The position numbers and the translations under genes were made by a program. Positions 25,884 to 35,600 of a DNA stretch of 64,000 bases are shown one piece after another. A model generated the notes under the pieces. The model was not told the origin of the DNA, did not search any database, and saw nothing but the letters and a program-made list of their open reading frames with translations. Position 1 is the first letter of the stretch, and every line of letters starts with the position of its first letter. This stretch comes from Shimazuella alba (GTDB lineage: Bacteria; Bacillota; Bacilli; Thermoactinomycetales; Thermoactinomycetaceae), in the NCBI RefSeq assembly GCF_009831235.1, contig NZ_WUUL01000008.1, positions 62,001 through 126,000 of the forward strand, read 5' to 3'.

Positions 25884-27257
25884 TTGGCAAAAAGTAAAAG
25901 TGTATTTGTATGTGGTGAGTGCGGATATGAGTTGCCAAAATGGATGGGACGATGTCCTGGGTGCGGAGTATGGAATAGTTTAGTTGAAGAGAAAGTGATC
26001 ACTGGAGGAAACAAACAGGCAGTCAATCGAAATAACAAAAAAACAAAAGAAAAAGCGATACCGATCACCAAAGTAGAAAAACTGGAAACCCCGCGCTATG
26101 ATACTCGCATGCGAGAGCTGAATAGAGTGTTAGGCGGAGGTTTAGTTCCGGGTTCATTGGTGCTGGTAGGAGGAGATCCTGGGATTGGGAAGTCTACTCT
26201 ACTTCTGCAATCTACTCATCTCCTAGCAGATGGGGGGATGCCTGTTCTCTATGTATCTGGTGAGGAATCCATGGAGCAAATTAGGCTTCGAGCAGAGCGT
26301 TTAGAATCATTATCAGAGAAATTACTCATCGCAGCCGAAACGGATTTACTTTCTATCGAGTCATTGATTGAGGAAACATCACCCAAATTAGTTGTGATTG
26401 ACTCCATACAGACTATGTTTCATCCAGAAATAACATCTGCTCCAGGGAGTGTGTCTCAAGTTAGAGAATGTACCAGCCAGTTGATGCGTTTGGCCAAAGA
26501 GAAAAGAGTTACCATTATTATTGTTGGTCATGTTACTAAATCTGGTGCACTTGCTGGTCCGCGAATGTTGGAACATATGGTGGACTCTGTTCTTTATTTT
26601 GAAGGAGAGCGACATCATACGTATCGGGTGCTTCGTGCGGTTAAAAACCGATTTGGTTCTACGAATGAGATTGGTGTATTTGAAATGAAAGAAGCTGGAT
26701 TAGCGGAAGTTGGTAATCCTTCTGAACTATTTTTAGCTGGTCGACCTGTAGGAGTTCCTGGAACTGCAGTTGCCGCAAGTATTGAAGGAACAAGACCAGT
26801 ACTCGTGGAACTCCAAGCGCTGGTTACCCCTACTAGCAATGCGATTCCGAAACGAATGGCTACAGGTGTTGATCATCATCGAGTCAGCATGATGCTTGCG
26901 GTTTTAGAGAAAAGACTCGGTTTCTCTCTTCATCAGCAAGATGTGTTTTTAAATGTCGTTGGAGGTGTGAAGCTGGATGAACCTGCTATTGACCTAGCTA
27001 TTGCACTAAGTCTCGCATCTAGTTTTCGGGACAGGCCAATTGGGGTAGACTATTTATTTATAGGAGAGATTGGATTAACAGGAGAAGTTCGTGGAGTCAG
27101 TCGAATTGAACAGCGTGTTGCGGAAGCTTGGCAAATGGGATTTACCAATGTCATCATTCCAGAAAAAAATATGCGTGGATGGAATCCACCAGAAGGAATT
27201 GAACGAATTGGAGTCAAAACATTGAAAGAAGCATTGGAAGTCGCATTGGGAGGGTAA
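25884..27257 (+). CDS. radA: RadA/Sms, DNA repair ATPase
   Basis: 457 residues from TTG after GGGGAAAAG. N-terminal zinc finger with cysteines at 10, 13, 24 and 27 (CGECGYE, CPGC), RecA-like core with Walker A GGDPGIGKSTLL near 96, the RadA-specific KNRFG (in VKNRFGSTNE), and a Lon-like C-terminal domain. RadA is a DnaB-like branch-migration helicase acting in recombination. It is 5 bp before disA, as in Bacillus. Confidence 0.97.
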   Translation: MAKSKSVFVCGECGYELPKWMGRCPGCGVWNSLVEEKVITGGNKQAVNRNNKKTKEKAIPITKVEKLETPRYDTRMRELNRVLGGGLVPGSLVLVGGDPGIGKSTLLLQSTHLLADGGMPVLYVSGEESMEQIRLRAERLESLSEKLLIAAETDLLSIESLIEETSPKLVVIDSIQTMFHPEITSAPGSVSQVRECTSQLMRLAKEKRVTIIIVGHVTKSGALAGPRMLEHMVDSVLYFEGERHHTYRVLRAVKNRFGSTNEIGVFEMKEAGLAEVGNPSELFLAGRPVGVPGTAVAASIEGTRPVLVELQALVTPTSNAIPKRMATGVDHHRVSMMLAVLEKRLGFSLHQQDVFLNVVGGVKLDEPAIDLAIALSLASSFRDRPIGVDYLFIGEIGLTGEVRGVSRIEQRVAEAWQMGFTNVIIPEKNMRGWNPPEGIERIGVKTLKEALEVALGG

Positions 27258-27262
27258 ATAAG

Positions 27263-28336
27263 TTGCGAGAGGAAAAAACAGAACACATTGATGATATGCT
27301 GACATTAATAGCACCAGGTACTGCTTTTCGGGAAGGTTTGGATAATATTTTAGGTGCAAAAACTGGTGCACTTATCGTGATGGGTTATGACAATTCAGTA
27401 GCTGATATCGTAGATGGTGGTTTTCACATTGATTGTCCATTTTCGTCATCGTTCTTATATGAACTGGCTAAGATGGATGGAGCAATCATCTTGTCAAATG
27501 ATGGAAAACGTATTTTGTATGCAAATGCACAATTGGTACCTAGTGCTACCCTTCCCTCGACCGAAACTGGAATTCGCCACCGAACTGCCCAGCGAACTGC
27601 TCGCCAAACAGGGAAATTGGTTGTGTCTATTTCCCAACGTCGTAACACCATTACACTTTACAAAGGGATGATACGTTATTCCTTAAAAGATATTCGTGTC
27701 ATACTGACAAAAGCGAATCAAGCTGTTCAAACTTTAGAAAAATATAAATCTGTTCTGGATCAAGCAACAACAAACCTCAGTGCTTTGGAATTTGAAGAAT
27801 TGGTTACGTTGGATGAAGTAACGACTGTGCTGCAACGTATGGAAATGGTTTTGCGTGTGAAACGAGAGATCGATAGTTATATACATGAACTAGGGATCGA
27901 AGGTCGCCTGATCCGTATGCAATTGGATGAATTAATGGGTAATATGGAGCAAGAAGCATTTTTATTGGTAAAAGATTATGCAATCGATAGCGATCAGTAT
28001 CCACCTGAAAAAGTATTTGCTGCTTTAAAACAATTGTCAGCAGATGAATTATTAGATCATCAAGTGGTAGCAAAGTTAATTGGCTATCCTGGGCCATTAA
28101 ATCTTCAAGAAGAGTCGGTATCAGCAAAAGGATATCGAATCCTTTGTAAAATTCCACGTATACCTAGTACCGTTGTCCAAAAATTAGTGGAACGTTTTGA
28201 GGTATTGCCCCAGATGATGTTGGCAACGATGGATGAATTAGACGAAGTGGAAGGGATCGGTGCTGTTCGTGCGAGGGCTGTGCAAGATGGATTAAAGCGG
28301 ATTAGAAGCCAAGTATTTATTGACCGTCATTTGTAA
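27263..28336 (+). CDS. disA: DisA, diadenylate cyclase and DNA integrity scanner
   Basis: 357 residues from TTG. The DAC domain has the DGA motif (KMDGAIIL, near 72) and the RHR motif (GIRHRTAQRTA, near 104), so it should make c-di-AMP from two ATP. A helical linker and a C-terminal helix-hairpin-helix DNA-binding domain (ELDEVEGIGAVRARAV) follow. It scans DNA for branched structures before sporulation. Five bp after radA and certainly co-transcribed. Confidence 0.97.
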   Translation: MREEKTEHIDDMLTLIAPGTAFREGLDNILGAKTGALIVMGYDNSVADIVDGGFHIDCPFSSSFLYELAKMDGAIILSNDGKRILYANAQLVPSATLPSTETGIRHRTAQRTARQTGKLVVSISQRRNTITLYKGMIRYSLKDIRVILTKANQAVQTLEKYKSVLDQATTNLSALEFEELVTLDEVTTVLQRMEMVLRVKREIDSYIHELGIEGRLIRMQLDELMGNMEQEAFLLVKDYAIDSDQYPPEKVFAALKQLSADELLDHQVVAKLIGYPGPLNLQEESVSAKGYRILCKIPRIPSTVVQKLVERFEVLPQMMLATMDELDEVEGIGAVRARAVQDGLKRIRSQVFIDRHL

Positions 28337-28511
28337 TGTTCCGTTAAATGGTGTATGCTTGCCTTTAAAATTGAATATTTTGGTGAATGCCTATTTTACT
28401 TGTGGTAGAATGTCTGTATGAATTAGATTGGATACCACAAACTTATCATCCACCAACCACATCAATTAACCCCTTGATAAACTCGGTTTCTGATCTCTAG
28501 GAGGTTCCACT

Positions 28512-29216
28512 ATGTTTGCAAGAGTTTTACCTAATCTATTCACAGTGGGGAACTTATTTTTAGGTATTATGGCTATCTTATTAGCGATGAACAACCACTG
28601 GGAATATGCAGCAATTACCGTTATCATCGGAATGTTGCTGGATGGTTTGGATGGCAGAGTAGCTCGCATGCTTAACACACAGAGTGAATTTGGCAAAGAA
28701 TTGGACTCATTATCTGATGTTATAACTTTTGGTGTGGCCCCAGCAATTATTATGTATGTTTCTGTTTTGAAGCATTTTGGTACAGAAGGATGGTTTATTA
28801 CTGCGATCTTTCCTATCTGTGGTGCACTGCGTTTAGCACGCTTTAATGTTCAATCGAGCCCAAAAGGTTATTTTATTGGATTACCAATTACTGCGGCAGG
28901 TGGCATACTGGCAACGATGGCATTGTATGACAAGTACGTAGATAGTCATTATATCATGGTAATTGGTATGCTCTTTTTATCATTCTTAATGGTAAGCCAG
29001 ATCAAGTATCCAGCATTTAAGAAGATGAAGGCTCCAAAAGCTTTTATTTGGATATCCAGTATCTTTATCGTAGCTATCGCGATTTCAGCGATTTTTTATC
29101 CAGCACAATTACCAATGGTCATCTTTGTACCACTTGCGCTCTATGCGCTCTATGGATTGAAAAAATCCCTTAATCGCAGACGAGCAGAAAAAAATGAAGA
29201 ACCAGTTGAAGATTAG
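28512..29216 (+). CDS. pssA: CDP-diacylglycerol-serine O-phosphatidyltransferase
   Basis: 234 residues, six or so membrane segments. The CDP-alcohol phosphotransferase signature DG..AR........G...D...D is complete (DGLDGRVAR near 44, then EFGKELDSLSD). It makes phosphatidylserine, the precursor of phosphatidylethanolamine, in the membrane. ATG follows TAGGAGG. It stands alone between disA and carD and has its own terminator; B. subtilis keeps pssA elsewhere. Confidence 0.93.
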   Translation: MFARVLPNLFTVGNLFLGIMAILLAMNNHWEYAAITVIIGMLLDGLDGRVARMLNTQSEFGKELDSLSDVITFGVAPAIIMYVSVLKHFGTEGWFITAIFPICGALRLARFNVQSSPKGYFIGLPITAAGGILATMALYDKYVDSHYIMVIGMLFLSFLMVSQIKYPAFKKMKAPKAFIWISSIFIVAIAISAIFYPAQLPMVIFVPLALYALYGLKKSLNRRRAEKNEEPVED

Positions 29217-29254
29217 AAAACCAACCCTATTCTGTAATAGGGTTGGTTCTTTTT
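29217..29254 (+). terminator. Terminator of pssA
   Basis: AACCAACCCTAT, 6-nt loop, ATAGGGTTGGTT, then CTTTTT; a 12-bp perfect stem. Confidence 0.92.
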
Positions 29255-29392
29255 ATGAATTGTAGATGACGGTGATAAGCATATAACAGAAATTAATTAC
29301 GATAAGTAAGGGAAAATCCCTGAGATTTTTGTTATTTTGTTCGCAAGTTAGGGAACTCACTGTTAAGAAATCTTTACAGTAAGGTTTCATCC

Positions 29393-29536
29393 ATGAAAAA
29401 CACATATTTACATGATAAAATACTTGAAAATCTTGATGATGGATATTCTTCCTCCGAAAATATCAACATCATTTATCAAGAGGTCTATATGTTATATGAA
29501 AGTAAAACCTTAAATTGTATCGAGGAGTTTCTGTGA
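29393..29536 (+). CDS. Possible 47-aa ORF in the pssA-carD gap
   Basis: ATG at 29393 (AAGG 8 bp before) opens a 47-codon frame, acidic and tyrosine-rich, ending ESKTLNCIEEFL. No family recognised; a link to Spo0E-type phosphatases was considered but the SxxLD signature is absent. In DNA this A+T-rich such a frame may occur by chance. The rest of the 470-bp gap shows only the pssA terminator and the carD ribosome site. Confidence 0.2.
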   Translation: MKNTYLHDKILENLDDGYSSSENINIIYQEVYMLYESKTLNCIEEFL

Positions 29537-29710
29537 TTATTTTACAAATTTATTAAATCGATGGAAAGATTCCTTTGCTTGTAGAAAAGATTCAAAAAAA
29601 GTCGTTGACGCATTTCTGTTATTATGCTAATATGTTCTGTTTGTTTTGATTGACATAACTGCCGCTTTGTGATATCTTGGAAATAGACATTGTCTATGGA
29701 GGTGGCCCGT

Positions 29711-30202
29711 TTGTTCAACATAGGTGACAAAGTGGTTTACCCAATGCATGGAGCCGGCGTTATTGAGTCAATCGAAGAGAGAGAAATTTTGGGTGAACGT
29801 CAACAATATTATATTATGCGTATGCCGATTGGGGACATGAAGGTGATGGTTCCTCTCAAAAATGTAGACACAATTGGTTTACGAGAAGTGATTGATGATA
29901 ATACCGTTGAGCTTGTACTGCAACGAATGAGACAGTTTGAAGATGATGATACTACTAACTGGAACAGAAGATTTCGAGCAAATTTAGATAAAATGAAAAC
30001 AGGAGATATTTATGATGTAGCTGAAGTTGTTCGTTCTCTCATGCGAAGAGATGGCGAAAAAGGCTTATCAACTGGTGAACGGAAGATGCTTGACAATGCT
30101 AAGCAGATTTTGATCAGTGAGTTTGTTCTTGCGCGCGACTTAGAAGAAGAACAGGCTTTTCAGCTCATAGATGGAGTAATTACTAGCGAAGAGCAGCAAT
30201 AG
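29711..30202 (+). CDS. CarD/CdnL family transcription regulator
   Basis: 163 residues from TTG at 29711, 6 bp after GGAGGTG; a longer opening would start upstream of that site. N-terminal RNA-polymerase interaction domain (MFNIGDKVVYPMHGAGVIES, Tudor-like) and a helical C-terminal DNA-binding domain. CarD proteins bind the beta lobe of RNA polymerase and stabilise the open complex at promoters, notably of rRNA. It sits just before the yacL-isp-cys block. Confidence 0.93.
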   Translation: MFNIGDKVVYPMHGAGVIESIEEREILGERQQYYIMRMPIGDMKVMVPLKNVDTIGLREVIDDNTVELVLQRMRQFEDDDTTNWNRRFRANLDKMKTGDIYDVAEVVRSLMRRDGEKGLSTGERKMLDNAKQILISEFVLARDLEEEQAFQLIDGVITSEEQQ

Positions 30203-30381
30203 TAATGTGAAGTAAACCATATTGTGTTTGCTTTAGACTCAGCCCTAGTTCCTTTATGTAGATAAGATAAATTATTTGCTTTTTATCTACAAAAATAAAT
30301 TTTCTTGGATTCGATTATTCTGACTATCATTTGTTTATAATGATAACAACTAGAGTTGATAAGAGAGGGGGTGAAGCCCCA

Positions 30382-31482
30382 ATGATGAAACGTTTTGTGC
30401 AACTCGCTTTCGCACTTGTTGGAGCATCCGCTGGATATTATTTAGGACCTAAAATATTTGGGGTGCTTCTCAGGTCTCCTCTGAATTTGGGTGAAGTTCC
30501 TGCACCAAACTTGGTTGGAGCAATTCTTGGGGCAATCATTCTATTTGTGGTAGCCATGTGGGTGGCTGACCCTATTGTATCGTGGATTAAATGGGTTGAA
30601 GAAAGATTGGTAAAGATACCTGCGGCAGATGGACTTTTTGGTGCGCTTGGCCTCATCTTTGGACTCATAATTGCGTTTTTAATTCAGCAACCACTGTCTC
30701 AACTGCCTAATATTCCAGGTGTATCACGTACTTTACCATTTGTATTATCTGGATTTCTTGGATATATTGGTTTTCGATTAGGTTATAAAAAACGTGATGA
30801 ATTGATTACTATTTTTACCCTTGGTAGACAATCAAGAGAAAAAGCTAGGCAAAAAGAGAAACAAGCAGCTATACAAGAACATAAGATCTTGGACACAAGT
30901 GTAATTATCGATGGTAGGATTGCTGATATCTGTCGGACAGGATTTCTAGAAGGCACGCTTGTGATCCCAGGATTTGTACTGGAAGAATTGCAACATATTG
31001 CAGATTCATCTGATTTGCTAAAACGCAATCGTGGTCGCCGTGGCCTCGACATTTTGAATAAGATTCAAAAAGAATTAGATGTGAAAGTAATGATTTACGA
31101 AGGTGACTTTGAAGATATTCAAGAAGTAGATAGTAAACTGGTGAAGTTGGCGAAAGTACTTGGTGGTAAAGTAGTGACCAACGACTTTAATTTGAACAAA
31201 GTTTGTGAATTACAAGGTGTGAAAGTGCTAAATATTAATGATTTAGCTAATGCGGTTAAACCGGTTGTTTTACCTGGAGAAGAAATTCATGTTCAAGTGA
31301 TCAAAGACGGAAAAGAACATGGTCAAGGTGTTGCTTACTTAGATGATGGCACGATGATTGTGATTGAAGGCGGACGTGAGTTTATCGGGGATGAGATTGA
31401 TGTACTCGTCACCAGTGTACTTCAAACATCTGCAGGTCGGATGATTTTTGCAAAACCAAAATTATTAGAACGTGCTCTATAG
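30382..31482 (+). CDS. yacL: YacL-like membrane protein with PIN and TRAM domains
   Basis: 366 residues from ATG at 30382, after GGGGGTG; the longer frame lacks a ribosome site. Four membrane segments (about 1-115), a PIN nuclease-like domain (ILDTSVIIDGRIADIC near 155, later VVTNDFNLNKV with the acidic residues) and a C-terminal TRAM domain (IVIEGGREFIGDEIDVLV). Conserved in Firmicutes next to disA and ispD; thought to be a membrane-bound RNA-binding or RNA-cutting protein, substrate unknown. Confidence 0.93.
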   Translation: MMKRFVQLAFALVGASAGYYLGPKIFGVLLRSPLNLGEVPAPNLVGAILGAIILFVVAMWVADPIVSWIKWVEERLVKIPAADGLFGALGLIFGLIIAFLIQQPLSQLPNIPGVSRTLPFVLSGFLGYIGFRLGYKKRDELITIFTLGRQSREKARQKEKQAAIQEHKILDTSVIIDGRIADICRTGFLEGTLVIPGFVLEELQHIADSSDLLKRNRGRRGLDILNKIQKELDVKVMIYEGDFEDIQEVDSKLVKLAKVLGGKVVTNDFNLNKVCELQGVKVLNINDLANAVKPVVLPGEEIHVQVIKDGKEHGQGVAYLDDGTMIVIEGGREFIGDEIDVLVTSVLQTSAGRMIFAKPKLLERAL

Positions 31483-31561
31483 CCCAGTTTGCATACTGGG
31501 CTTGTTTTCTGTTTGAAATGTGGTATCCTCAGCTCAGAGATGATAAAAAGGAGTAAGAGAA

Positions 31562-32257
31562 GTGGGCATAGGTGTAGTGATTCCAGCAGCAGGAATTGGG
31601 AAACGAATGAACAGCACTATCCCCAAACAATTTTTAGAGCTTTCTGGAAAGCCGATTTTGATACATACACTAGAAGTATTCCAACAACATATACTTATTG
31701 ATGAAATAACTGTGGTGACGAATGAAGCTAGTTTTTCACAAGTGAAGCTGTTTGTTGAAAGATATGAATTGAACAAAGTGAAACAGATTGTGATAGGCGG
31801 GAAAGAACGTCAAGATAGTGTTTATGTGGGGGTAGTAGCTACAAATACGGATTGGATTATGGTGCATGATGCTGTTCGTGCTTTTATTACACCTGAAGAG
31901 ATTAGTCGTTTAGTGGAAGCGGGAAAAGGGAATCATCAAGCAGTAACACTTGCTGTACCAGTGAAGGACACAATCAAAAAGGTAAATCGAAACGGTGTAG
32001 TAGAAGAGACTCTTAAACGAGACCAACTTTGGAGTATCCAGACTCCACAGCTTATCCATAGAGCTTTATTGCTCCATGCCCATGAACAAGCATCTAAACA
32101 GCATGTAAACGCAACAGATGATGCTATGTTGATTGAATTACTTGGGGAACCCGTACATGTAGTAGAAGGAGAATATACAAACATCAAGGTTACCACTCCA
32201 GATGATATTTATCTTGGGGAAGCAATTTTGGCAAAGAGACAGAAAGGTAGCGTATAA
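31562..32257 (+). CDS. ispD: 2-C-methyl-D-erythritol 4-phosphate cytidylyltransferase
   Basis: 231 residues from GTG, after AAAGGAGT. Nucleotidyltransferase opening [12 protein letters not shown] with the CTP loop, then [12 protein letters not shown] and VHDAVRAF. Third step of the MEP isoprenoid pathway: couples MEP with CTP. Followed after 5 bp by ispF. Confidence 0.96.
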   Translation: MGIGVVIPAAGIGKRMNSTIPKQFLELSGKPILIHTLEVFQQHILIDEITVVTNEASFSQVKLFVERYELNKVKQIVIGGKERQDSVYVGVVATNTDWIMVHDAVRAFITPEEISRLVEAGKGNHQAVTLAVPVKDTIKKVNRNGVVEETLKRDQLWSIQTPQLIHRALLLHAHEQASKQHVNATDDAMLIELLGEPVHVVEGEYTNIKVTTPDDIYLGEAILAKRQKGSV

Positions 32258-32262
32258 ACACC

Positions 32263-32751
32263 ATGATTCGATTTGGACAAGGATTTGATGTGCATCAACT
32301 AGGGGGATCAGGGCCTTTGATTATAGGAGGGATTCATATCCCTTATGATCAGGGACTGATTGGTCACTCTGATGCAGATGTACTACTTCATACCATTACA
32401 GATGCGATATTAGGAGCACTAGCAATGGGGGATATAGGAAAACATTTTCCAGATACTGATATGGCATACAAAGGTGCGGATAGTGCCGTTTTGCTTCATG
32501 ATGTTTGGCAAATGGTGAAAGAGAAAGGCTATGTTTTAAATAATTTAGACGCAACCATCATTGCCCAGAAACCGAAAATGGCTCCATATATTCCTCAAAT
32601 GGTAGAGCGGATTGCCCAGTTGCTAGAAGCAGAAGCAGGTCAAATAAATGTTAAGGCAACAACAACCGAACAACTTGGTTTTACAGGGAGAAAAGAAGGG
32701 ATTGCTGCGATGGCTGTCGTAGCTTTGGTAGATAAGAGAGGTTCAAACTAG
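32263..32751 (+). CDS. ispF: 2-C-methyl-D-erythritol 2,4-cyclodiphosphate synthase
   Basis: 162 residues, normal length. Zinc ligands in GFDVHQL and [18 protein letters not shown], plus [13 protein letters not shown] and the CDP pocket [19 protein letters not shown]. Fifth MEP-pathway enzyme, a trimer. In B. subtilis gltX follows; here the next gene is cysE behind a T-box. Confidence 0.97.
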   Translation: MIRFGQGFDVHQLGGSGPLIIGGIHIPYDQGLIGHSDADVLLHTITDAILGALAMGDIGKHFPDTDMAYKGADSAVLLHDVWQMVKEKGYVLNNLDATIIAQKPKMAPYIPQMVERIAQLLEAEAGQINVKATTTEQLGFTGRKEGIAAMAVVALVDKRGSN

Positions 32752-32793
32752 ATTGAAGTAGTCGTGTAGGGAATTTTCTGTTGTGAGGAAATC

Positions 32794-32822
32794 TTGACAA
32801 ACATATTTAGCTCTAACAGAAT
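32794..32822 (+). promoter_or_regulatory. Promoter of the T-box-cysE-cysS unit
   Basis: TTGACA (32794-32799), 17 bp, CAGAAT (32817-32822), about 15 bp before the T-box Stem I. Confidence 0.6.
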
Positions 32823-32837
32823 ATAATGAAGAGAAAG

Positions 32838-33068
32838 CGATGATTAGGAGAAGTAAGGCAAGTCAACATTTCAGAAAGAAGCTGGTTGATGCAAAGCTTT
32901 ATGTTGACTGCTTGAAATGCCCCTATGAGTGATCACTTGAATGAAGAGTAGGGTGATCCGGTTCACTACCGTTATTAGTTGAAAAGTGGGACTAAGTTTA
33001 TTCCAAACAGAGTGGGACCGCGGATTTTTTCCGTCTCTGTAGCCATGGCTACAGGGGCGGTTTATTTA
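32838..33068 (+). ncRNA. T-box riboswitch, probably cysteine-specific
   Basis: The hallmark T-box antiterminator sequence AGAGTGGGACCGCGG is at 33009-33023. It is followed by a terminator, CCGTCTCTGTAGCC paired with GGCTACAGGGGCGG (33031-33060), and TTTATTT. Stem I begins near 32838 (GATGATTAGGAGAAGTAAGG), with the distal-loop motif AGAAAGAAGCTGGTTGATG near 32873-32891. The codon TGC at 32918-32920 (GAAATGCCCCCTATGAGTG) fits a cysteine specifier, matching the downstream cysE and cysS. Uncharged tRNA-Cys would prevent termination. Confidence 0.92.
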
Positions 33069-33087
33069 TGAGAAGGGAATGGTTATT

Positions 33088-33801
33088 TTGTCAATTCTCA
33101 GTAAATGGAGAAATTGCAAACGAAATATCCAAGCTGACATTCAAGCAGTATTTGATCGAGATCCAGCAGCACGGACAACTTTAGAAATCATTCTTACTTA
33201 TTCAGGCATTCATGCACTTTGGTCTCATCGATTTGCTCATTTTCTCTACCGTCACAAAGCTTTTCTGCTTGCGAGAATGGTATCACAAGTAAGTCGTTTC
33301 TTTACAGGAATTGAGATCCATCCAGGGGCTTCGATTGGAAAAGGTGTGTTTATTGACCATGGGATGGGTGTAGTGATTGGAGAAACTTGTGAAATTGGTG
33401 ATTATGTAACCATTTTTCAAGGGGTTACACTTGGTGGTACTGGAAAAGAGAAGGGAAAGAGACATCCGACTTTGGAAGATCATGTGATGGTCTCCTCAGG
33501 CGCGAAGATACTAGGATCAATCCGTGTTGGGCGTTGTGCCAAGATTGGTGCAGGTTCTGTAGTTTTGCGAGATGTCCCTGCAAATTCTACCGTTGTAGGA
33601 GTACCAGGACGTGTTGTTGTCCAAGATGGAATAAGAGTGCAAGCTGATATGGATCATGTTAATATTCCAGATCCAGTAGCAGAGATGTTTCGTTCTATCC
33701 AAGATGAAATAGCTGCGCTAAAAATGGAAGTAGAGTGGTTAAAGAGACACACAGGGGGCAAATCATCAGATGACAGTCAAAGTTTACAACACATTGAGTA
33801 G
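33088..33801 (+). CDS. cysE: Serine O-acetyltransferase
   Basis: 237 residues if TTG at 33088 is used, 10 bp after GAAGGG; the ATG at 33079 is only 1 bp from that ribosome site. N-terminal helical domain ([18 protein letters not shown]) and left-handed beta-helix of hexapeptide repeats ([20 protein letters not shown]). It makes O-acetylserine from serine and acetyl-CoA, the committed step to cysteine. Its end overlaps cysS by 32 bp, and both are under the T-box. Confidence 0.95.
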   Translation: MSILSKWRNCKRNIQADIQAVFDRDPAARTTLEIILTYSGIHALWSHRFAHFLYRHKAFLLARMVSQVSRFFTGIEIHPGASIGKGVFIDHGMGVVIGETCEIGDYVTIFQGVTLGGTGKEKGKRHPTLEDHVMVSSGAKILGSIRVGRCAKIGAGSVVLRDVPANSTVVGVPGRVVVQDGIRVQADMDHVNIPDPVAEMFRSIQDEIAALKMEVEWLKRHTGGKSSDDSQSLQHIE

Positions 33802-35167
33802 AGAGAAAGAAATATTTGAAACAAATGGTCAAACCGTATCCATGTATGTTTGCGGTCCAACCGTCTACAACTATATTCATATCGGAAATGCTCGTGTATT
33901 TGTTTTTTTTGATGTAGTAAGACGATACCTTGCTAATCTGGGTTACAAAGTAACCTATGTACAAAATTTTACGGATGTGGATGATAAATTGATCAAAGCA
34001 TCGATCGAAACGGGAAAAAGCGTAGCTCAGATCGCTGAAGAGTATACAGATGCATATTTTGCAGATATGGATGCATTGGGGGTTCATCGCGCAGACATTC
34101 ATCCCAAAGCAACAGAGCATATTGGACAAATGATTGATGCGATTGCAACATTGATCAAAAAAGGAAAAGCATATGAAGTAAATGGAGATGTGTATTTTCG
34201 CACCCTTCGTCAGGACGGATATGGGAAACTTTCTCATCAATCAGTAGAGGATCTGCAGTCAGGTGCTCGTGTAGAAGTGAATGAAATCAAAGAGCATCCG
34301 TTTGATTTTGCCTTGTGGAAACGCGCCAAAGAAGGAGAAATTAGTTGGAATACTCCGTGGGGAAAGGGTCGTCCAGGATGGCATATTGAGTGCTCTGTTA
34401 TGGCAAAAGAGTACTTAGGGGATACACTGGATATTCATGCCGGAGGCGTTGATTTATGTTTTCCGCATCACGAAAATGAAATAGCACAAAGTGAAGCATT
34501 AAATGATAAGCCATTTGTTCGCTATTGGATGCATAACGGTTTTATCAATATGGATAATGAAAAAATGTCCAAATCACTTGGAAATGTGATGCGTGTTTTT
34601 GATATGCGAAAAATGTATTCTGCAAAAGCGATTCGCTATTTCTTGCTTTCTGCCCATTATCGAAATCCTATAAACTTTACTAATGAAGTGATGAACCAAG
34701 CAGAGCAGAGTGTAGAAAGATTACAAACTTCTGTAGATAATTTACGTCATCGTCAGCAAACATCGTTATCTGGAGAAGTACCAAATGAATTAACAGCTCA
34801 ATTGGAACAACTATCTGTTCAGTTTGCAGAGGCGATGAATGACGATTTCAATGCTGCAAATGGGATTACGGTGTTATTTGAGGCTGTTCGTACAGCAAAC
34901 GAATGGTTATCCAAGCCAGTTTTGAGCAAGGAATCCATTCATTCGTTGCTTGATTGGTTTACCATTTATGGTGAACAAGTACTCGGCTTAGTAGATACCA
35001 ATGCAGAGACTGTGCTGGAAGGTCAGATCGAAAAGTTGATCGAAGAACGCCAATCAGCACGCAAGCAGCGAAACTTTCAACGTGCTGATGAAATTCGAGA
35101 TCAACTGCTGCATGCAGGGATTTTGTTGGAAGATACACCTCAAGGAGTTAGGTGGAAGAAGAAATGA
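33770..35167 (+). CDS. cysS: Cysteinyl-tRNA synthetase
   Basis: 465 residues, full length. Class I core: [20 protein letters not shown] (zinc cysteine and HIGN), [10 protein letters not shown] with a second zinc cysteine, [11 protein letters not shown], and KMSKSLGN; helical anticodon domain at the end. The start overlaps cysE, typical of translational coupling. Regulated with cysE by the upstream T-box. Confidence 0.97.
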   Translation: MTVKVYNTLSREKEIFETNGQTVSMYVCGPTVYNYIHIGNARVFVFFDVVRRYLANLGYKVTYVQNFTDVDDKLIKASIETGKSVAQIAEEYTDAYFADMDALGVHRADIHPKATEHIGQMIDAIATLIKKGKAYEVNGDVYFRTLRQDGYGKLSHQSVEDLQSGARVEVNEIKEHPFDFALWKRAKEGEISWNTPWGKGRPGWHIECSVMAKEYLGDTLDIHAGGVDLCFPHHENEIAQSEALNDKPFVRYWMHNGFINMDNEKMSKSLGNVMRVFDMRKMYSAKAIRYFLLSAHYRNPINFTNEVMNQAEQSVERLQTSVDNLRHRQQTSLSGEVPNELTAQLEQLSVQFAEAMNDDFNAANGITVLFEAVRTANEWLSKPVLSKESIHSLLDWFTIYGEQVLGLVDTNAETVLEGQIEKLIEERQSARKQRNFQRADEIRDQLLHAGILLEDTPQGVRWKKK

Positions 35168-35598
35168 GAGAGCAGCATCTATTTGGGACGCTGGGAGATT
35201 TAAAGCGTAAACCAGAAGAGCTACCCCCATTAACACTTGCATATATAGGTGATGCCGTACAAGAGTTATATGTACGGCATCATTTAATCGCTATGGGAGA
35301 AGTAAAACCGCAAAAGTTACAACAGAATGCAGTTCGTTATGTTTCGGCTGCTGCTCAAGCTCATGCTATTCAAGCAATTATGGATAAGTTGACCGAGGAA
35401 GAAGTTGCTGTCTACAAACGAGGTAGAAATGCAAAAACAACTAGCATTTCTAGACGAGCAAATGTAGGTCTTTACCGACAAGGAACTGGCTTAGAGACTC
35501 TAATTGGCTACCTTTACCTTATGGGACAAGCAGAAAGATTGGACCAGATCATGAAAATGTTAATAGAACTTGGACCATTAGAAAAGGAGAATAGGTAA
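35152..35598 (+). CDS. mrnC: Mini-ribonuclease III
   Basis: 148 residues from GTG, 4 bp after AAGGAG; overlaps the end of cysS by 16 bp. RNase III catalytic fold without a double-strand RNA-binding domain: LAYIGDAVQELYVRHHL at the N-terminus and ETLIGYLYLMGQ near the end provide the acidic residues. It matures 23S rRNA ends. Position between cysS and rlmB is conserved. Confidence 0.94.
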   Translation: MEEEMREQHLFGTLGDLKRKPEELPPLTLAYIGDAVQELYVRHHLIAMGEVKPQKLQQNAVRYVSAAAQAHAIQAIMDKLTEEEVAVYKRGRNAKTTSISRRANVGLYRQGTGLETLIGYLYLMGQAERLDQIMKMLIELGPLEKENR

Positions 35599-35600
35599 TC

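Noticed and set aside
29393-29536. Spo0E-type phosphatase
   Set aside because: Size is near, but the SxxLD signature is not present; kept only as a low-confidence ORF.
32888-32894. TGC in the T-box distal loop as the specifier codon
   Set aside because: It belongs to the conserved Stem I distal motif; the TGC at 32918-32920 is in the position expected for the specifier.
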